A stretch of DNA of 64,000 nt from contig JAAUZX010000051.1 in the NCBI GenBank assembly GCA_014804365.1, forward strand, positions 16,358 to 80,357. Reading direction: 5' to 3'. Both the position numbers and the translations under genes were made by a program. Numbering within the stretch: the stretch's first letter is position 1; each line of letters starts with the position of its first letter. The notes beneath the pieces are model-generated. The model worked only from the letters and a program-made list of their open reading frames with translations, ran no database searches and was not told the DNA's origin. This stretch comes from Lachnospiraceae bacterium. Its GTDB lineage: Bacteria; Bacillota; Clostridia; Lachnospirales; Lachnospiraceae. Shown here piece by piece: positions 1-9,574 of this stretch.

Positions 1-1
1 A

Positions 2-1414
2 GGATATGGTGACCTGATACCGGTGACACCGCTGGGACATGCGGTAGGAATGGTTTTTTTGCTTTTGTCAGCAGGTATTATGGTGACATTGCTCGGGGCT
101 GTAGTATCCTTTATTACCAGCGAAGGGCTGCCGTTTCTTATGCTTGGTCTGCAGCGGCACAAAAACTGGTATTATTTTGCAGACTGTGAAGTGGAGTCAA
201 ATACACTTGCTGCCAATATCTATAAGGAAGATTCAAATGCACTGATTATCTACGGAGAGAAAAGAAGCAGCCAGAGAGAGCTCCCCGATTATCCCTGTAT
301 CTATGTCAGTGCTTCGCCGGACAGGATTGTGGCGAAAAAAGAGAATACAGGTACGAAGTGTAAGGTTTTTTTGATGAAGGAAAATGACATCGGCGTAAAC
401 AGCCGGGCGGTCAACCTGCATAAATTACCGGTAGAGGTCTATGCGAGAACATCAAACGGGCAGGATAAACTCTCAGGTAATATTAATTTCTTTCACAGTG
501 ATGAATGCTGTGCCAGACAATATTGGCGGTCTAAACCACTATGCGGGCATGAAAATACCATTGTGCTCATCGGATTCGGAAACTATGGGCAAAGTATTCT
601 GGAGAGAGCTATATTAACCAATATTATTTCTATAGAACAGCATGTTGCATATCACATTTTCGGCAATGCGGGAGAATTTCTTGCTATACATTATCGTCTG
701 GGCGAGCTGTTTTCACTGAACGAAGTATCCCTGACGAGAGATTCTTTAATTTTTCATGACGAAGCATGGGTAGAGAATCGGTCCCTTCTGGAACAGGCTG
801 ATCGCATTATTATCTGTGAGGATGATGAGCAGGCGGGGTGGAGCATTTTCTGGTCATTGAACAAATACTATAGAGTACCTGGCCGTATCGACCTACGCAG
901 CAGCCGGAAGGCTCCGGGAATATCTTATTTTGGGGCAAATGAGGATATTTATACGCCGCGACAGATCATCCGTACGGATCTGAATAAAGCGGCTGTTATG
1001 ATAAATGAGCTTTTTCGCAGATCTGTCTCTTACCCCACTCTCAGCTGGAATGAACTGGATGATTTTCACAGGCAGTCCAAGATTGCGGCGGCAGATCATC
1101 TTTTGATGAAGACAAGGGTTCTTCTGAATGATGAAACGATTACAGAACTTACTGCATCTGCGGTAAAGAAGGCATATGATACATATCGTAAGACGGGGTA
1201 TCTGGAGACTGCAAGAGAAAAGTACCGTAAGCTGGATCATATACGGTGGCTCCGGTTCTATATCTTTTATAATTGGAGCTATGGTCCGGACCGTGATGAT
1301 GAGGCAAAACAACACCCGATGCTATGCCCATATGAGGAGCTGACACCTGAGCAAAGGAAGGAAAGAGATGCGGCTTGGGAACTGATGGGCAATATTTCTG
1401 TTGAACTTGAGTAA
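2..1414 (+). CDS. Potassium-channel-like protein with TrkA-N and RyR domains (5' truncated by window)
   Basis: The frame is open from base 2, so the real start lies before the window. The first visible codons read GYGD, the selectivity-filter signature of two-helix potassium channel pores, followed by a hydrophobic helix of about 23 residues (roughly visible residues 15-40). The middle contains a glycine-rich nucleotide-binding turn (VLIGFGNYGQSIL), as in TrkA-N/RCK domains that gate channels with NAD(H) or other ligands. The last 65 residues match the RyR-domain pattern (HIRW, then NWSYGPDRDDEAKQHP, then LCPYEEL). Channel, RCK and RyR in one chain suggests a ligand-gated ion channel at the inner membrane; the RyR ligand is unknown. 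A GTG at 23 could be taken as a start, but it would discard the filter. Transcription appears to stop before the kinase cluster, which has its own promoter. Confidence 0.75.
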   Translation, partial: GYGDLIPVTPLGHAVGMVFLLLSAGIMVTLLGAVVSFITSEGLPFLMLGLQRHKNWYYFADCEVESNTLAANIYKEDSNALIIYGEKRSSQRELPDYPCIYVSASPDRIVAKKENTGTKCKVFLMKENDIGVNSRAVNLHKLPVEVYARTSNGQDKLSGNINFFHSDECCARQYWRSKPLCGHENTIVLIGFGNYGQSILERAILTNIISIEQHVAYHIFGNAGEFLAIHYRLGELFSLNEVSLTRDSLIFHDEAWVENRSLLEQADRIIICEDDEQAGWSIFWSLNKYYRVPGRIDLRSSRKAPGISYFGANEDIYTPRQIIRTDLNKAAVMINELFRRSVSYPTLSWNELDDFHRQSKIAAADHLLMKTRVLLNDETITELTASAVKKAYDTYRKTGYLETAREKYRKLDHIRWLRFYIFYNWSYGPDRDDEAKQHPMLCPYEELTPEQRKERDAAWELMGNISVELE

Positions 1415-1473
1415 GGGAGATCCTTTCTATTAAATTATGCGAATATATGCGGTAATAGAGGAGAAAACAAAAG

Positions 1474-1502
1474 TTGTCTTTTATTTGTCGTGCTGATATA
1501 CT
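1474..1502 (+). promoter_or_regulatory. Sigma-A promoter of the kinase cluster
   Basis: TTGTCT and TATACT are separated by exactly 17 bases, about 80 bases before the first hybrid kinase start. Only sequence match supports it. Confidence 0.6.
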
Positions 1503-1586
1503 TTAAGAGGAAACGCCGGTCGGTGTCAGCAGCGCGAAATGCAGAGTCATGCGTTTAAAATTGAAAGATATGCGAGGTGCCGAAGT

Positions 1587-4500
1587 ATGAAAAAGAAAAA
1601 GTCACTGCAGGAGATTATTTATGCTGTTTTTCTTTTAGCAGCCATCATCCTCTTGTTTTTCTGGTTTACGGCACAGAACAGCAGCCGGACAGAGAAGCAG
1701 AACAGAGATTACGCGGCGGACTCCGCGCGGATGAAGTCCGAACAGATCGATGACGAACTGAATAATGCTTTGGGCTGGATCAGAACCTATGCGTACTTTG
1801 TGGGAGAAGGTCTGGATGAACCTGTGGTCACTGCGCAGATGCTTGCAAGAATGGAGGAAAATTCCCAATTCGACGCCATTTTATTCACGGATATTAACGG
1901 TGTGGATTATACCTCCGACGGACAGACCTCCGATGTGACAGGGCGGCGCTTTTATACTGACGGCATAGATGGAAACAGCGGCATTCAGGTTATATTTGAT
2001 CCCTACTTTTTTGACGAGACAATGGCATGTTTTTATGCGCCTGTCAGATTCGACGGCGAGATCATCGGAGTGCTGCGGGGCGTCTTTCTGGCTGAAGAAT
2101 ATTTGAAAAGCATGCTCAGTACCACGTATTTCGGAGAGGAAGCACACGTATTCCTGTGTACGCCGGACGGCAGAGTCATTGCCAGCTCTGACGGTGAGAT
2201 TTATGAAGGTTATCTTCTCGATGTGCTGACAGAGGCAGAGGTGATTGATCAGTCTGTTGCCGATCAGGTCGGGCAGGTTTTTGAAAACGGCGGAGAAGGA
2301 GCTTTTGTATGTGATTCCTCCGGCAAGACGGACAATATCTGTGTCACGTATCTGCCGCACAATCAATATGTTTTTGTACAGACATTTCCTCAGAATGTTA
2401 CACGGCGCATGATCGCGGAAGAAAATCTTGTGGGCATCCAACTGGAGGTCATGCTGATCGTTCTGTTTGTTGTCTACATTATTCTCATTCTCATTCGCGG
2501 CGGACGTAAACGGAAAGAGCTGGAGAAGGAAAACCGGGAGATGGGGTACATTATTGGCGGTGTCACCACACTGTTTTCCCGGTTTGCGATGGTTGATATG
2601 GAAGAGGGAACCTATCAGTATCTGGCAGGCACGAAGCCTGAGGACGCGGGAATTGCAGAAAGCGGAGAGTATCAGGCTCTCATAAGCTATCTGGCCGGCG
2701 ATCTGGAAGAGAGCGTCCGGCAGGAGTTTTTCGATTTTATAAATAAAGATGCCATTATCACGGCTATGTCCGGGCAGAACGATCTGCGGTATGAACGCCA
2801 TGTAATAAAAGACGGACGAACAGATTGGGAACACATGAATCTCATTTGTCTGGAAAGAAATGGCAATAAGGTTTCCAAAATTTTATTTATCCGTCAGAAT
2901 GTAACGGAATTAAAAGAAAAAGAGCTGCGTATCCAGGCGGAAAGGGCACTTGCAAACCGTAAGGAGAGACAGTATCAGATAGCGATTATGTCTAATTCTT
3001 TCTGCAATTTTGAGTTTAATCTGACGCAGGATCTTATTGAGCAGGATATTATCGGCAACATCGACGGGCGTAGGCTTGCGTTTCTTGAACAGGCGGGTCT
3101 GACAGCGCCGTGTAAGGCTTCGGAGTATTTTGAAAAATGGAAACAGTTTGTTTTGGCGGAATCCATGGAAGATTATACTGCCATCGTAAATACAGAGAAT
3201 CTGATCGGAAGTTATGAACAGGGCGAAAGAGAAGTAGTCGCTGAGTATTGGATAGGAGATTCCGAACAGAATCAGATCTGTGTGCGGCAGTCCTTTGTCA
3301 TGACCAGAGATGAGGATACGGGCGACATTATGGTTATGGTGCTGTCTAAGGATATCACGGAACAAGTCAGGAAACAGAGAGAACAGACGCAGGCGCTTCA
3401 GGATGCGCTGATGCAGGCACAGCATGCAAACAAGGCTAAGACTACCTTTTTGTCCAATATGTCCCACGATATTCGCACGCCCATGAATGCCATCATAGGA
3501 TTCTCTACCATTGCCGTCAGCCATATTGACAACAAAGATCAGGTTATGGATTGTCTGCAGAAGGTTCTGTCCTCCAGTAACCATCTCTTAAGCCTGATCA
3601 ACGACGTTCTCGACATGAGTAGGATCGAGAGCGGCAAGGTTCAGATCAAAGAGCAGGAGTGCAATATTTCCGAGCTGATACATAATCTGGTAAATATTAT
3701 CCAGCCGCAGGTTAAGGCAAAGCAGCTTGAGTTATTTATCGATACCTTTGAGGTTACTAACGAGGATGTTATTGCTGATCCCTTGAAGTTAAATCAGGTA
3801 TTTATCAATCTGTTAAGCAATGCGGTGAAGTATACGCCTGCCGGTGGCACGGTCTCCTTCCGAATCATGCAGAAGGGCACATTCCGGCACGGATACGGCG
3901 ATTATACATTTATCGTCAAGGATAACGGCATCGGAATGTCGCCGAGCTTTGTGGAACATATCTTTGAACCTTTTGAGCGGGAGTCCACCGTGACACAGAG
4001 CGGTATTCAGGGAACCGGACTGGGCATGGCCATTACCAAGAACATCGTTGAGATGATGAACGGCACCATCAGCGTCGAGAGCGAGATGGGCAAGGGCAGC
4101 ACATTTACGGTAGAATTCGGATTAAAACTGCAGGATGTGGAAAAAACCGCGAAACAGATCAAAGAACTGGAAGGTCTGCGGGCACTGGTTGTGGATGACG
4201 ATCTCAATGTCTGCGACAGCGTCAGCAGGATGTTAAAGCAGATCGGACTGCGCCCCGAGTGGACGACCTCCGGCAGAGAGGCTGTATATCGTGCAAAGAC
4301 CGCACGTGAGGAGGGCGATCCTTACCATACCTTCATTATTGACTGGCAGATGCCGGGATTCAGCGGTCTGGAAACTGCCAGAAAGATCCGGGATACGGTC
4401 GGTAAGGAGGCGCCTATTATCATTCTGACGGCCTACGACTGGACAGATATTGAGGAAGAAGCGAAGTCGGCGGGAGTTACCGCTTTCTGTGCGAAACCTA

Positions 4501-4976
4501 TGTTTATGTCCGATCTGAAAACAGTACTACTTGCCGCGAACAATATGTTGGAAAAACAAGAGGAAGTTCCGGAATGGACGCTGGCTGATTTTGGCGGAAA
4601 ACGTATTCTTCTGGTAGAGGATATCGAGATGAACCGCGAGATCGCACAGATGATTCTGGAAGAGTCCGGTTTCCTTGTGGATACGGCACCGGATGGGACA
4701 GATGCGGTGGCGATCATGGAGAAGGCGGAAGAAAACTATTATGACGCGATCTTAATGGATGTGCAGATGCCTATTATGGATGGCTATGAAGCAACCAGAA
4801 CCATCCGCAGACTTCCCAGAAAAGACGTACAGAATCTGCCCATTATTGCCATGACGGCCAATGCGTTGGAGGAGGATAAAGAGGCGGCATTGATGAACGG
4901 AATGAATGCCCATATCGCGAAACCTCTTGATATGGATGTCTTCATATCCGTACTGAAAAAATTTCTGGGAACTTGA
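1587..4976 (+). CDS. Membrane hybrid sensor histidine kinase with two receiver domains
   Basis: A 1129-residue hybrid kinase. The start at 1587 (MKKKKSLQ) is preferred over an in-frame ATG at 1539 because GAGGTG lies 7 bases before it and the membrane segment then begins near residue 8. Order: TM1 (about 8-28), extracytoplasmic Cache-like sensor (about 35-285), TM2 (about 290-312), PAS-like region, HisKA with phospho-acceptor His627 (SHDIRTPMN), HATPase with NQVFINLLSNAVKYT, DNGIGM and GTGLGMAI boxes, then two receivers with phospho-Asp near 919 (FIIDWQMP) and 1058 (LMDVQMP). Both receivers keep the acidic pocket and conserved Thr/Lys (AYDW, AKP), so both look competent. It opens a cluster with two more hybrid kinases, an Hpt and an HD-GYP protein, which suggests a shared phosphorelay. 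The ligand is not evident. Confidence 0.93.
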   Translation: MKKKKSLQEIIYAVFLLAAIILLFFWFTAQNSSRTEKQNRDYAADSARMKSEQIDDELNNALGWIRTYAYFVGEGLDEPVVTAQMLARMEENSQFDAILFTDINGVDYTSDGQTSDVTGRRFYTDGIDGNSGIQVIFDPYFFDETMACFYAPVRFDGEIIGVLRGVFLAEEYLKSMLSTTYFGEEAHVFLCTPDGRVIASSDGEIYEGYLLDVLTEAEVIDQSVADQVGQVFENGGEGAFVCDSSGKTDNICVTYLPHNQYVFVQTFPQNVTRRMIAEENLVGIQLEVMLIVLFVVYIILILIRGGRKRKELEKENREMGYIIGGVTTLFSRFAMVDMEEGTYQYLAGTKPEDAGIAESGEYQALISYLAGDLEESVRQEFFDFINKDAIITAMSGQNDLRYERHVIKDGRTDWEHMNLICLERNGNKVSKILFIRQNVTELKEKELRIQAERALANRKERQYQIAIMSNSFCNFEFNLTQDLIEQDIIGNIDGRRLAFLEQAGLTAPCKASEYFEKWKQFVLAESMEDYTAIVNTENLIGSYEQGEREVVAEYWIGDSEQNQICVRQSFVMTRDEDTGDIMVMVLSKDITEQVRKQREQTQALQDALMQAQHANKAKTTFLSNMSHDIRTPMNAIIGFSTIAVSHIDNKDQVMDCLQKVLSSSNHLLSLINDVLDMSRIESGKVQIKEQECNISELIHNLVNIIQPQVKAKQLELFIDTFEVTNEDVIADPLKLNQVFINLLSNAVKYTPAGGTVSFRIMQKGTFRHGYGDYTFIVKDNGIGMSPSFVEHIFEPFERESTVTQSGIQGTGLGMAITKNIVEMMNGTISVESEMGKGSTFTVEFGLKLQDVEKTAKQIKELEGLRALVVDDDLNVCDSVSRMLKQIGLRPEWTTSGREAVYRAKTAREEGDPYHTFIIDWQMPGFSGLETARKIRDTVGKEAPIIILTAYDWTDIEEEAKSAGVTAFCAKPMFMSDLKTVLLAANNMLEKQEEVPEWTLADFGGKRILLVEDIEMNREIAQMILEESGFLVDTAPDGTDAVAIMEKAEENYYDAILMDVQMPIMDGYEATRTIRRLPRKDVQNLPIIAMTANALEEDKEAALMNGMNAHIAKPLDMDVFISVLKKFLGT

Positions 4977-5008
4977 ATCATGTCCACTGACTGAAAAAGG
5001 TGAGAGAA

Positions 5009-7990
5009 ATGTTTAAGAAAATGCAACAAAACCTGAGAACGTGGTGTAGTTTTCTGTGTGTGATCTGTATGGGAGCCATTCTGTGGGGAGGGATTCACTA
5101 TATCTCAACCTTGCGGACGAGCTTGATGGAACAGGCCGTCCACAATGTCTTAACCGTAACGATGCAGCAACAGCAGGCGTTCGATAATTTTCTTGCGCAG
5201 GATCTGGAGCGTATTCATAGCTATGCGGAGTATCTTGCGCAGGGAGATTCCGATGATACCGAAAGCATCCGGCGGTGGCTGCATATATTCGATGAGGTGA
5301 ATGCCCTTTATCTGGTTTTCAATCTGGAGACGGGAAGCTTCTATAGCAATGGGTCATATGAAGTCAATCAGCTGGAAAATGAGGAACTGAAGCTCTATCG
5401 GGGGCTTTCCGGAAGAGGCGTACGGGAGCCGGGTACAGGACTATATGCTGACGATATGAGACTGGGCTACTATGAATGTTTTACTTTTGCCGACGGCGCC
5501 CGCGGGGTGATTCAGAAAAGTTATGACTGCAGTAAGATTTCAGAGGATTTTTCCCTTTCTTTTTATAATGATCAGGGGCTTGCCTATGTGGTAAATCGTG
5601 AGGGAGATATTCTCATAAGATCTGTCGGAATGCTGGGAGATCATCTCTATGCCAATATTCTTGAAATATTGGCAGGACATAATGACGATCAAGAGAAGAT
5701 CGACGATTTTATCAGGGCACTGGATAACGGAGAAACGGACAGTATTATATTTGTCGGGGACGGAGAGTCGTTTGTCTATACCTATGTTCCGATAGAAAAT
5801 ACTGAGGGGTGGTATCTGGTTTCAGTTGTGCGGGAGAACGCGATCACGGCGGAGGCGGATGCGATCCTGCTGGACTCCAAGATAGCGGTCGGAATCCTTT
5901 TTACCGTATTGGTCATCTGTGCCGTGTTTGTCCTTTTGATCTGGCGCACCGGCATGGATATCAGGGAAAAAGACTTGGAGATTGCGTATCAGGAGCAGCT
6001 TTTTGATATTTTCGCGACATATCTGGCTAATAATACGGATGATATATACATGATGGTCGATGCGGAGGACAAACAGGTCGAGTACATAAGCCCCAATGCG
6101 GAGAGAATTCTGGGTATTTCCGTACAAAATATTACCGTTGGGTCGCAGTTTCTGTCCGGAGCTGTGGACGCATTCGGGAAGACGCTTGATTTTGATGAAA
6201 TGTATCGGATGAAACCGGACACGTCACTGAGGACAATGTCGGAAGAATGGAATAATCCGGAAACCGATGAACATAGATATTTCCAGATCAGTGTGTACTG
6301 TACGCTTGTACAGGATGAACGTAAGATCATTATCTACATCTCCGACCGAACCGAGGATCGGGCCGTTCAGGATGCTCTGGCGGAGGCGCTGCGGATCGCG
6401 CAGGTGGCAAATGACGCCAAGAGTGCTTTCCTCAGCAACGTCAGTCATGACATCCGAACTCCTATGAACGCAATTACAGGGTTTGTTGCGCTGTTACAAG
6501 ATGAAGCGGATAATCCCGATCATGTGCGGGAATATGTGCAGCAGATCGATGCCGCCAGTCAGCATCTGCTGGGACTTATCAATGACGTGCTGGATATGAA
6601 TAAGATTGAGACAGGTAGTGCGACGTTGAATCTCTCGGAGGTGAATCTTGCCGATATCATCGACGAGATCAACACAATTATCCGTCCGCAGACGAAGGCG
6701 AAGGACCAGACCTTTGAAATTTTCTCGTCCTCCGTCATTCATGAACATCTGCAGGCGGATAAGCTGCGGATCAATCAGATCCTTATTAATCTATTATCCA
6801 ATTCCGTAAAGTATACACCGGAGAGCGGCACCATTCAGATGCGTCTGGATGAATTGCCGCAGGTGGATGATAAGTACAGCCGTATCCGGTTTACGATCAG
6901 CGATAACGGCATGGGAATGAGCGAAGAATATTTGAAGGTTATTTTTGATCCCTTTACAAGAGAGAATACGGAGATCATTAGCCGGATTCAGGGCACGGGT
7001 CTGGGTATGGCGATCACTAAGAGTCTGGTTGATCTGATGGGCGGAACGATCACGGTGCAGAGTGAACTCGGTAAGGGCAGTGTGTTTACCGTAGAATTGG
7101 AGCTGTACATAAGTGAGAAGGACGATGATCCCAAATTCTGGATCCGTCATAACATCAACAAAATGATAGTGGCGGATGATGACGAGACGATTTGTCTTAA
7201 CGTGGTCAAAGCCATGGAGCAAACCGGTGTTATCGTAGAGTATGCTACCGACGGCGAGAAAGCAGTGCAGATGATGCGCGATGCCCGTGAAAAGGGAGCC
7301 CCCTATAATTTGATTCTTCTGGATTGGAAGATGCCGAATCTGGATGGGTTGGGAACAGCGCGGCTGATCCGCAGTGGCTATTCGGAGAAAATACCGATCC
7401 TGATTTTCACAGCCTATGACTGGGGAGAGATCGAGAAGGAAGCCGAGGAGATCGGTGTGGATCATTTCATGCCCAAACCCTTCTTTATTACGACTTTCAA
7501 GGAAGTGATCCGCAGGGCTATGGGCAGTCAGAAAAAGGTCAAGCCGGGAAATGACAGCGCGGTAGTAAAGGGAAAACATGTTCTTGTGGTGGATGATATT
7601 GAGCCGAACCGGCTTGTTCTGGTTAAAATCTTAAGTTCGTTGGGGGCAGTCTGTGACACAGCCTGTAACGGACAGGAGGCGCTGGAGCTGTTTACGGGTT
7701 CTGCGCCCGGCACCTTTGATTTGATTCTTATGGATGTACAAATGCCTGTCTTAGACGGTTATGCGGCCACCAAGGCTATCCGTGGCAGCGGTCACCCTTC
7801 GGCAAAAACGCTGCCGATCATCGCCATGACCGCCAACGCGTTTGTCGATGACATCCGGGAGGCCATTGAGTCAGGGATGGATGCGCATATTGCCAAGCCG
7901 ATCCAGCTGGATAAGCTGAAGGATACCATAGAACAGGTATTTGATAAGCGAAAACAACAGGAAACGAGTGAAAGGGAGGAAGAATCGTGA
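5009..7990 (+). CDS. Membrane hybrid sensor histidine kinase with two receiver domains
   Basis: A 993-residue protein. ATG 5009 is chosen over GTG 5000 because AAGGTGAG sits at the correct distance before the ATG and overlaps the GTG. Order: TM1 (about 15-35), extracytoplasmic sensor (to about 285), TM2 (about 290-312), PAS domain (about 330-450), HisKA with His480 (SHDIRTPMN), HATPase (NQILINLLSNSVKYT, DNGMGMS, GTGLGMAI), receiver 1 with Asp772 (LLDWKMP) and receiver 2 with Asp909 (LMDVQMP). From the PAS domain onward it is very similar to the kinase at 9575 (shared YQEQ-F-IF, DPKFW and AYDW segments), so the two are recent paralogues with different input modules. The stop overlaps the Hpt gene start, so the two are translationally coupled. 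Confidence 0.92.
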   Translation: MFKKMQQNLRTWCSFLCVICMGAILWGGIHYISTLRTSLMEQAVHNVLTVTMQQQQAFDNFLAQDLERIHSYAEYLAQGDSDDTESIRRWLHIFDEVNALYLVFNLETGSFYSNGSYEVNQLENEELKLYRGLSGRGVREPGTGLYADDMRLGYYECFTFADGARGVIQKSYDCSKISEDFSLSFYNDQGLAYVVNREGDILIRSVGMLGDHLYANILEILAGHNDDQEKIDDFIRALDNGETDSIIFVGDGESFVYTYVPIENTEGWYLVSVVRENAITAEADAILLDSKIAVGILFTVLVICAVFVLLIWRTGMDIREKDLEIAYQEQLFDIFATYLANNTDDIYMMVDAEDKQVEYISPNAERILGISVQNITVGSQFLSGAVDAFGKTLDFDEMYRMKPDTSLRTMSEEWNNPETDEHRYFQISVYCTLVQDERKIIIYISDRTEDRAVQDALAEALRIAQVANDAKSAFLSNVSHDIRTPMNAITGFVALLQDEADNPDHVREYVQQIDAASQHLLGLINDVLDMNKIETGSATLNLSEVNLADIIDEINTIIRPQTKAKDQTFEIFSSSVIHEHLQADKLRINQILINLLSNSVKYTPESGTIQMRLDELPQVDDKYSRIRFTISDNGMGMSEEYLKVIFDPFTRENTEIISRIQGTGLGMAITKSLVDLMGGTITVQSELGKGSVFTVELELYISEKDDDPKFWIRHNINKMIVADDDETICLNVVKAMEQTGVIVEYATDGEKAVQMMRDAREKGAPYNLILLDWKMPNLDGLGTARLIRSGYSEKIPILIFTAYDWGEIEKEAEEIGVDHFMPKPFFITTFKEVIRRAMGSQKKVKPGNDSAVVKGKHVLVVDDIEPNRLVLVKILSSLGAVCDTACNGQEALELFTGSAPGTFDLILMDVQMPVLDGYAATKAIRGSGHPSAKTLPIIAMTANAFVDDIREAIESGMDAHIAKPIQLDKLKDTIEQVFDKRKQQETSEREEES

Positions 7991-8346
7991 GTTTGTTTGA
8001 AGAATTAAAAGATCTGGGAGTGAATGTGGACGAGGGTCTTGAGCGCGTGATGGACGACGCGCCGTTGTATGAAATGATGCTGGGTATGTTTATTGACTCG
8101 GTAAACGGTAATCCGATTGAAATGGCAGATTTTGATGTGGACAACGTTGACACGCTGATTGAGCGGGTACATGCGTTAAAGGGTCTTACCGGCAATTTGG
8201 CAATGACTCCGCTGTTTACGGGATATGTGCAGATGCTGGAGCTTCTGCGCGGCGGCCGCCCGAAGGAGGCCGGGAAGGAATATGAGCGGGTTCTGCCCGC
8301 CCAGAATGCGATTATGGATTGCATTAAGCGGCACATGAGTACGTAA
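7987..8346 (+). CDS. Hpt-domain phosphotransfer protein
   Basis: A 119-residue helical protein with the Hpt signature VHALKG, placing the phospho-accepting His near residue 62. A stand-alone Hpt passes phosphate between receiver domains. It starts with GTG at 7987, overlapping the stop of the preceding hybrid kinase, with GGAGG a few bases upstream. The overlap argues for coupled translation and for this Hpt being the partner of the neighbouring kinases' receivers. Its natural next acceptor would be the receiver of the HD-GYP protein 45 bases downstream; that route is inferred from gene order. Confidence 0.88.
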   Translation: MSLFEELKDLGVNVDEGLERVMDDAPLYEMMLGMFIDSVNGNPIEMADFDVDNVDTLIERVHALKGLTGNLAMTPLFTGYVQMLELLRGGRPKEAGKEYERVLPAQNAIMDCIKRHMST

Positions 8347-8391
8347 ATATAGGAATAAAAAGATTACTCTAGGAGAAAGGATATTACTTGC

Positions 8392-9501
8392 ATGGAAACA
8401 AAATATAACAACCGGATAACTGATATAGGGGCAGACAAGATTCTGATCGTGGATGACGATCCTGTCAACCGCAAGATATTAGGAAAGTTGTTCTCAACAT
8501 ATTATACGGTCATAGAGGCGGAAAACGGAAATGATGGGATGTCGCAGATTTTGATGGAAGAAAACAAATTATGTGCGATTCTTCTGGATGTGATGATGCC
8601 CGGAATGAACGGTATCGAAGTACTAAGGCACCTCAAGAGAATGGGAGTAATAGAAAAGATCCCCGTGTTTATTATTACGGCTGACACCAGTGCGGCTGTG
8701 ATGAAGGAGGCATACGAGCTGGGTGTCATGGATTTCATCAGCAAGCCTGTGGTGTCCTACATGGTAGTCAGACGCGTGCTGTCCATTGTCGAGCTGTTCG
8801 AGGCGCGTAAGCATTTAAAAACAGTGGTGGTCAATCAGGGTCTTGAGCTGTTGGAACAGGCGCAAAGGATTATAGATCTTAATCAGGGAATGATCGAGGC
8901 GCTGGCTACCGTTATTGAGTTTCGGAATGAGGAGTCCGGCGGCCATGTACAGCGCATCAGCCAGATTACAAGGCTGCTGCTGGAGAACACCGTTTTCGGG
9001 GAAAATCTGGATGACAAAGAAATTGACAGCATCGCGCTTGCTGCCGTGATGCATGATGTGGGAAAGATTACGATTCCGGATGCCGTGTTGACAAAGCCGG
9101 GGAAGCTGACTGCAGAGGAGTATGCGGTTATGAAGGAGCATACCGTAAACGGCGTGGCTCTTCTGGAGAGTATCCCGCAGATGCGTGGCAGTAATATCTA
9201 TGAGTATGCCTGTGATATCGCCAGACACCATCACGAGCGCTGGGACGGTGGAGGTTATCCGGACGGGCTTAAAGGAGACGAAATTTCGCCATGGGCACAG
9301 GTGGTCTCTCTGGCGGATGTTTACGATGCCTTGAATTGCAAACGGGTCTACAAACCGTCGTATCCCAGAGAGCAGGTATTAGAGATGATTCGTAACGGAG
9401 AATGCGGAGTTTTTAATCCGCAGTTACTGGAAAGCTTTTTCTCTGTGGAGGACATGATTTATGAGATGTATCGGGAGCTTCCGGAGGCGCAGGAGACTTA
9501 A
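8392..9501 (+). CDS. Response regulator with HD-GYP output domain
   Basis: A 369-residue protein with an N-terminal receiver (acidic pocket VDDDP, phospho-Asp66 in LLDVMMPG, conserved Lys in SKP), a short coiled linker, and a C-terminal HD-GYP domain. The HD-GYP signatures are complete: MHDVGK, HHERWDGGGYPDG and the later LADVYDAL. Family knowledge: HD-GYP proteins are metal-dependent phosphodiesterases, usually hydrolysing cyclic-di-GMP to GMP or pGpG. As the only non-kinase output in this cluster, it is the probable endpoint of the relay from the hybrid kinases through the Hpt. The start ATG follows GGAGAAAGGA by about 11 bases. Confidence 0.92.
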   Translation: METKYNNRITDIGADKILIVDDDPVNRKILGKLFSTYYTVIEAENGNDGMSQILMEENKLCAILLDVMMPGMNGIEVLRHLKRMGVIEKIPVFIITADTSAAVMKEAYELGVMDFISKPVVSYMVVRRVLSIVELFEARKHLKTVVVNQGLELLEQAQRIIDLNQGMIEALATVIEFRNEESGGHVQRISQITRLLLENTVFGENLDDKEIDSIALAAVMHDVGKITIPDAVLTKPGKLTAEEYAVMKEHTVNGVALLESIPQMRGSNIYEYACDIARHHHERWDGGGYPDGLKGDEISPWAQVVSLADVYDALNCKRVYKPSYPREQVLEMIRNGECGVFNPQLLESFFSVEDMIYEMYRELPEAQET

Positions 9502-9574
9502 AAATTTACCAAAGTTACTCTGATCATGCAGTACGCTCTGCCGGACTTGCCCGGCGGAGTATGGAGGGAACGTC

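Noticed and set aside
1881..2834. 317-codon minus-strand frame
   Set aside because: Antisense shadow of the first hybrid kinase, with no ribosome binding site or recognisable domain.
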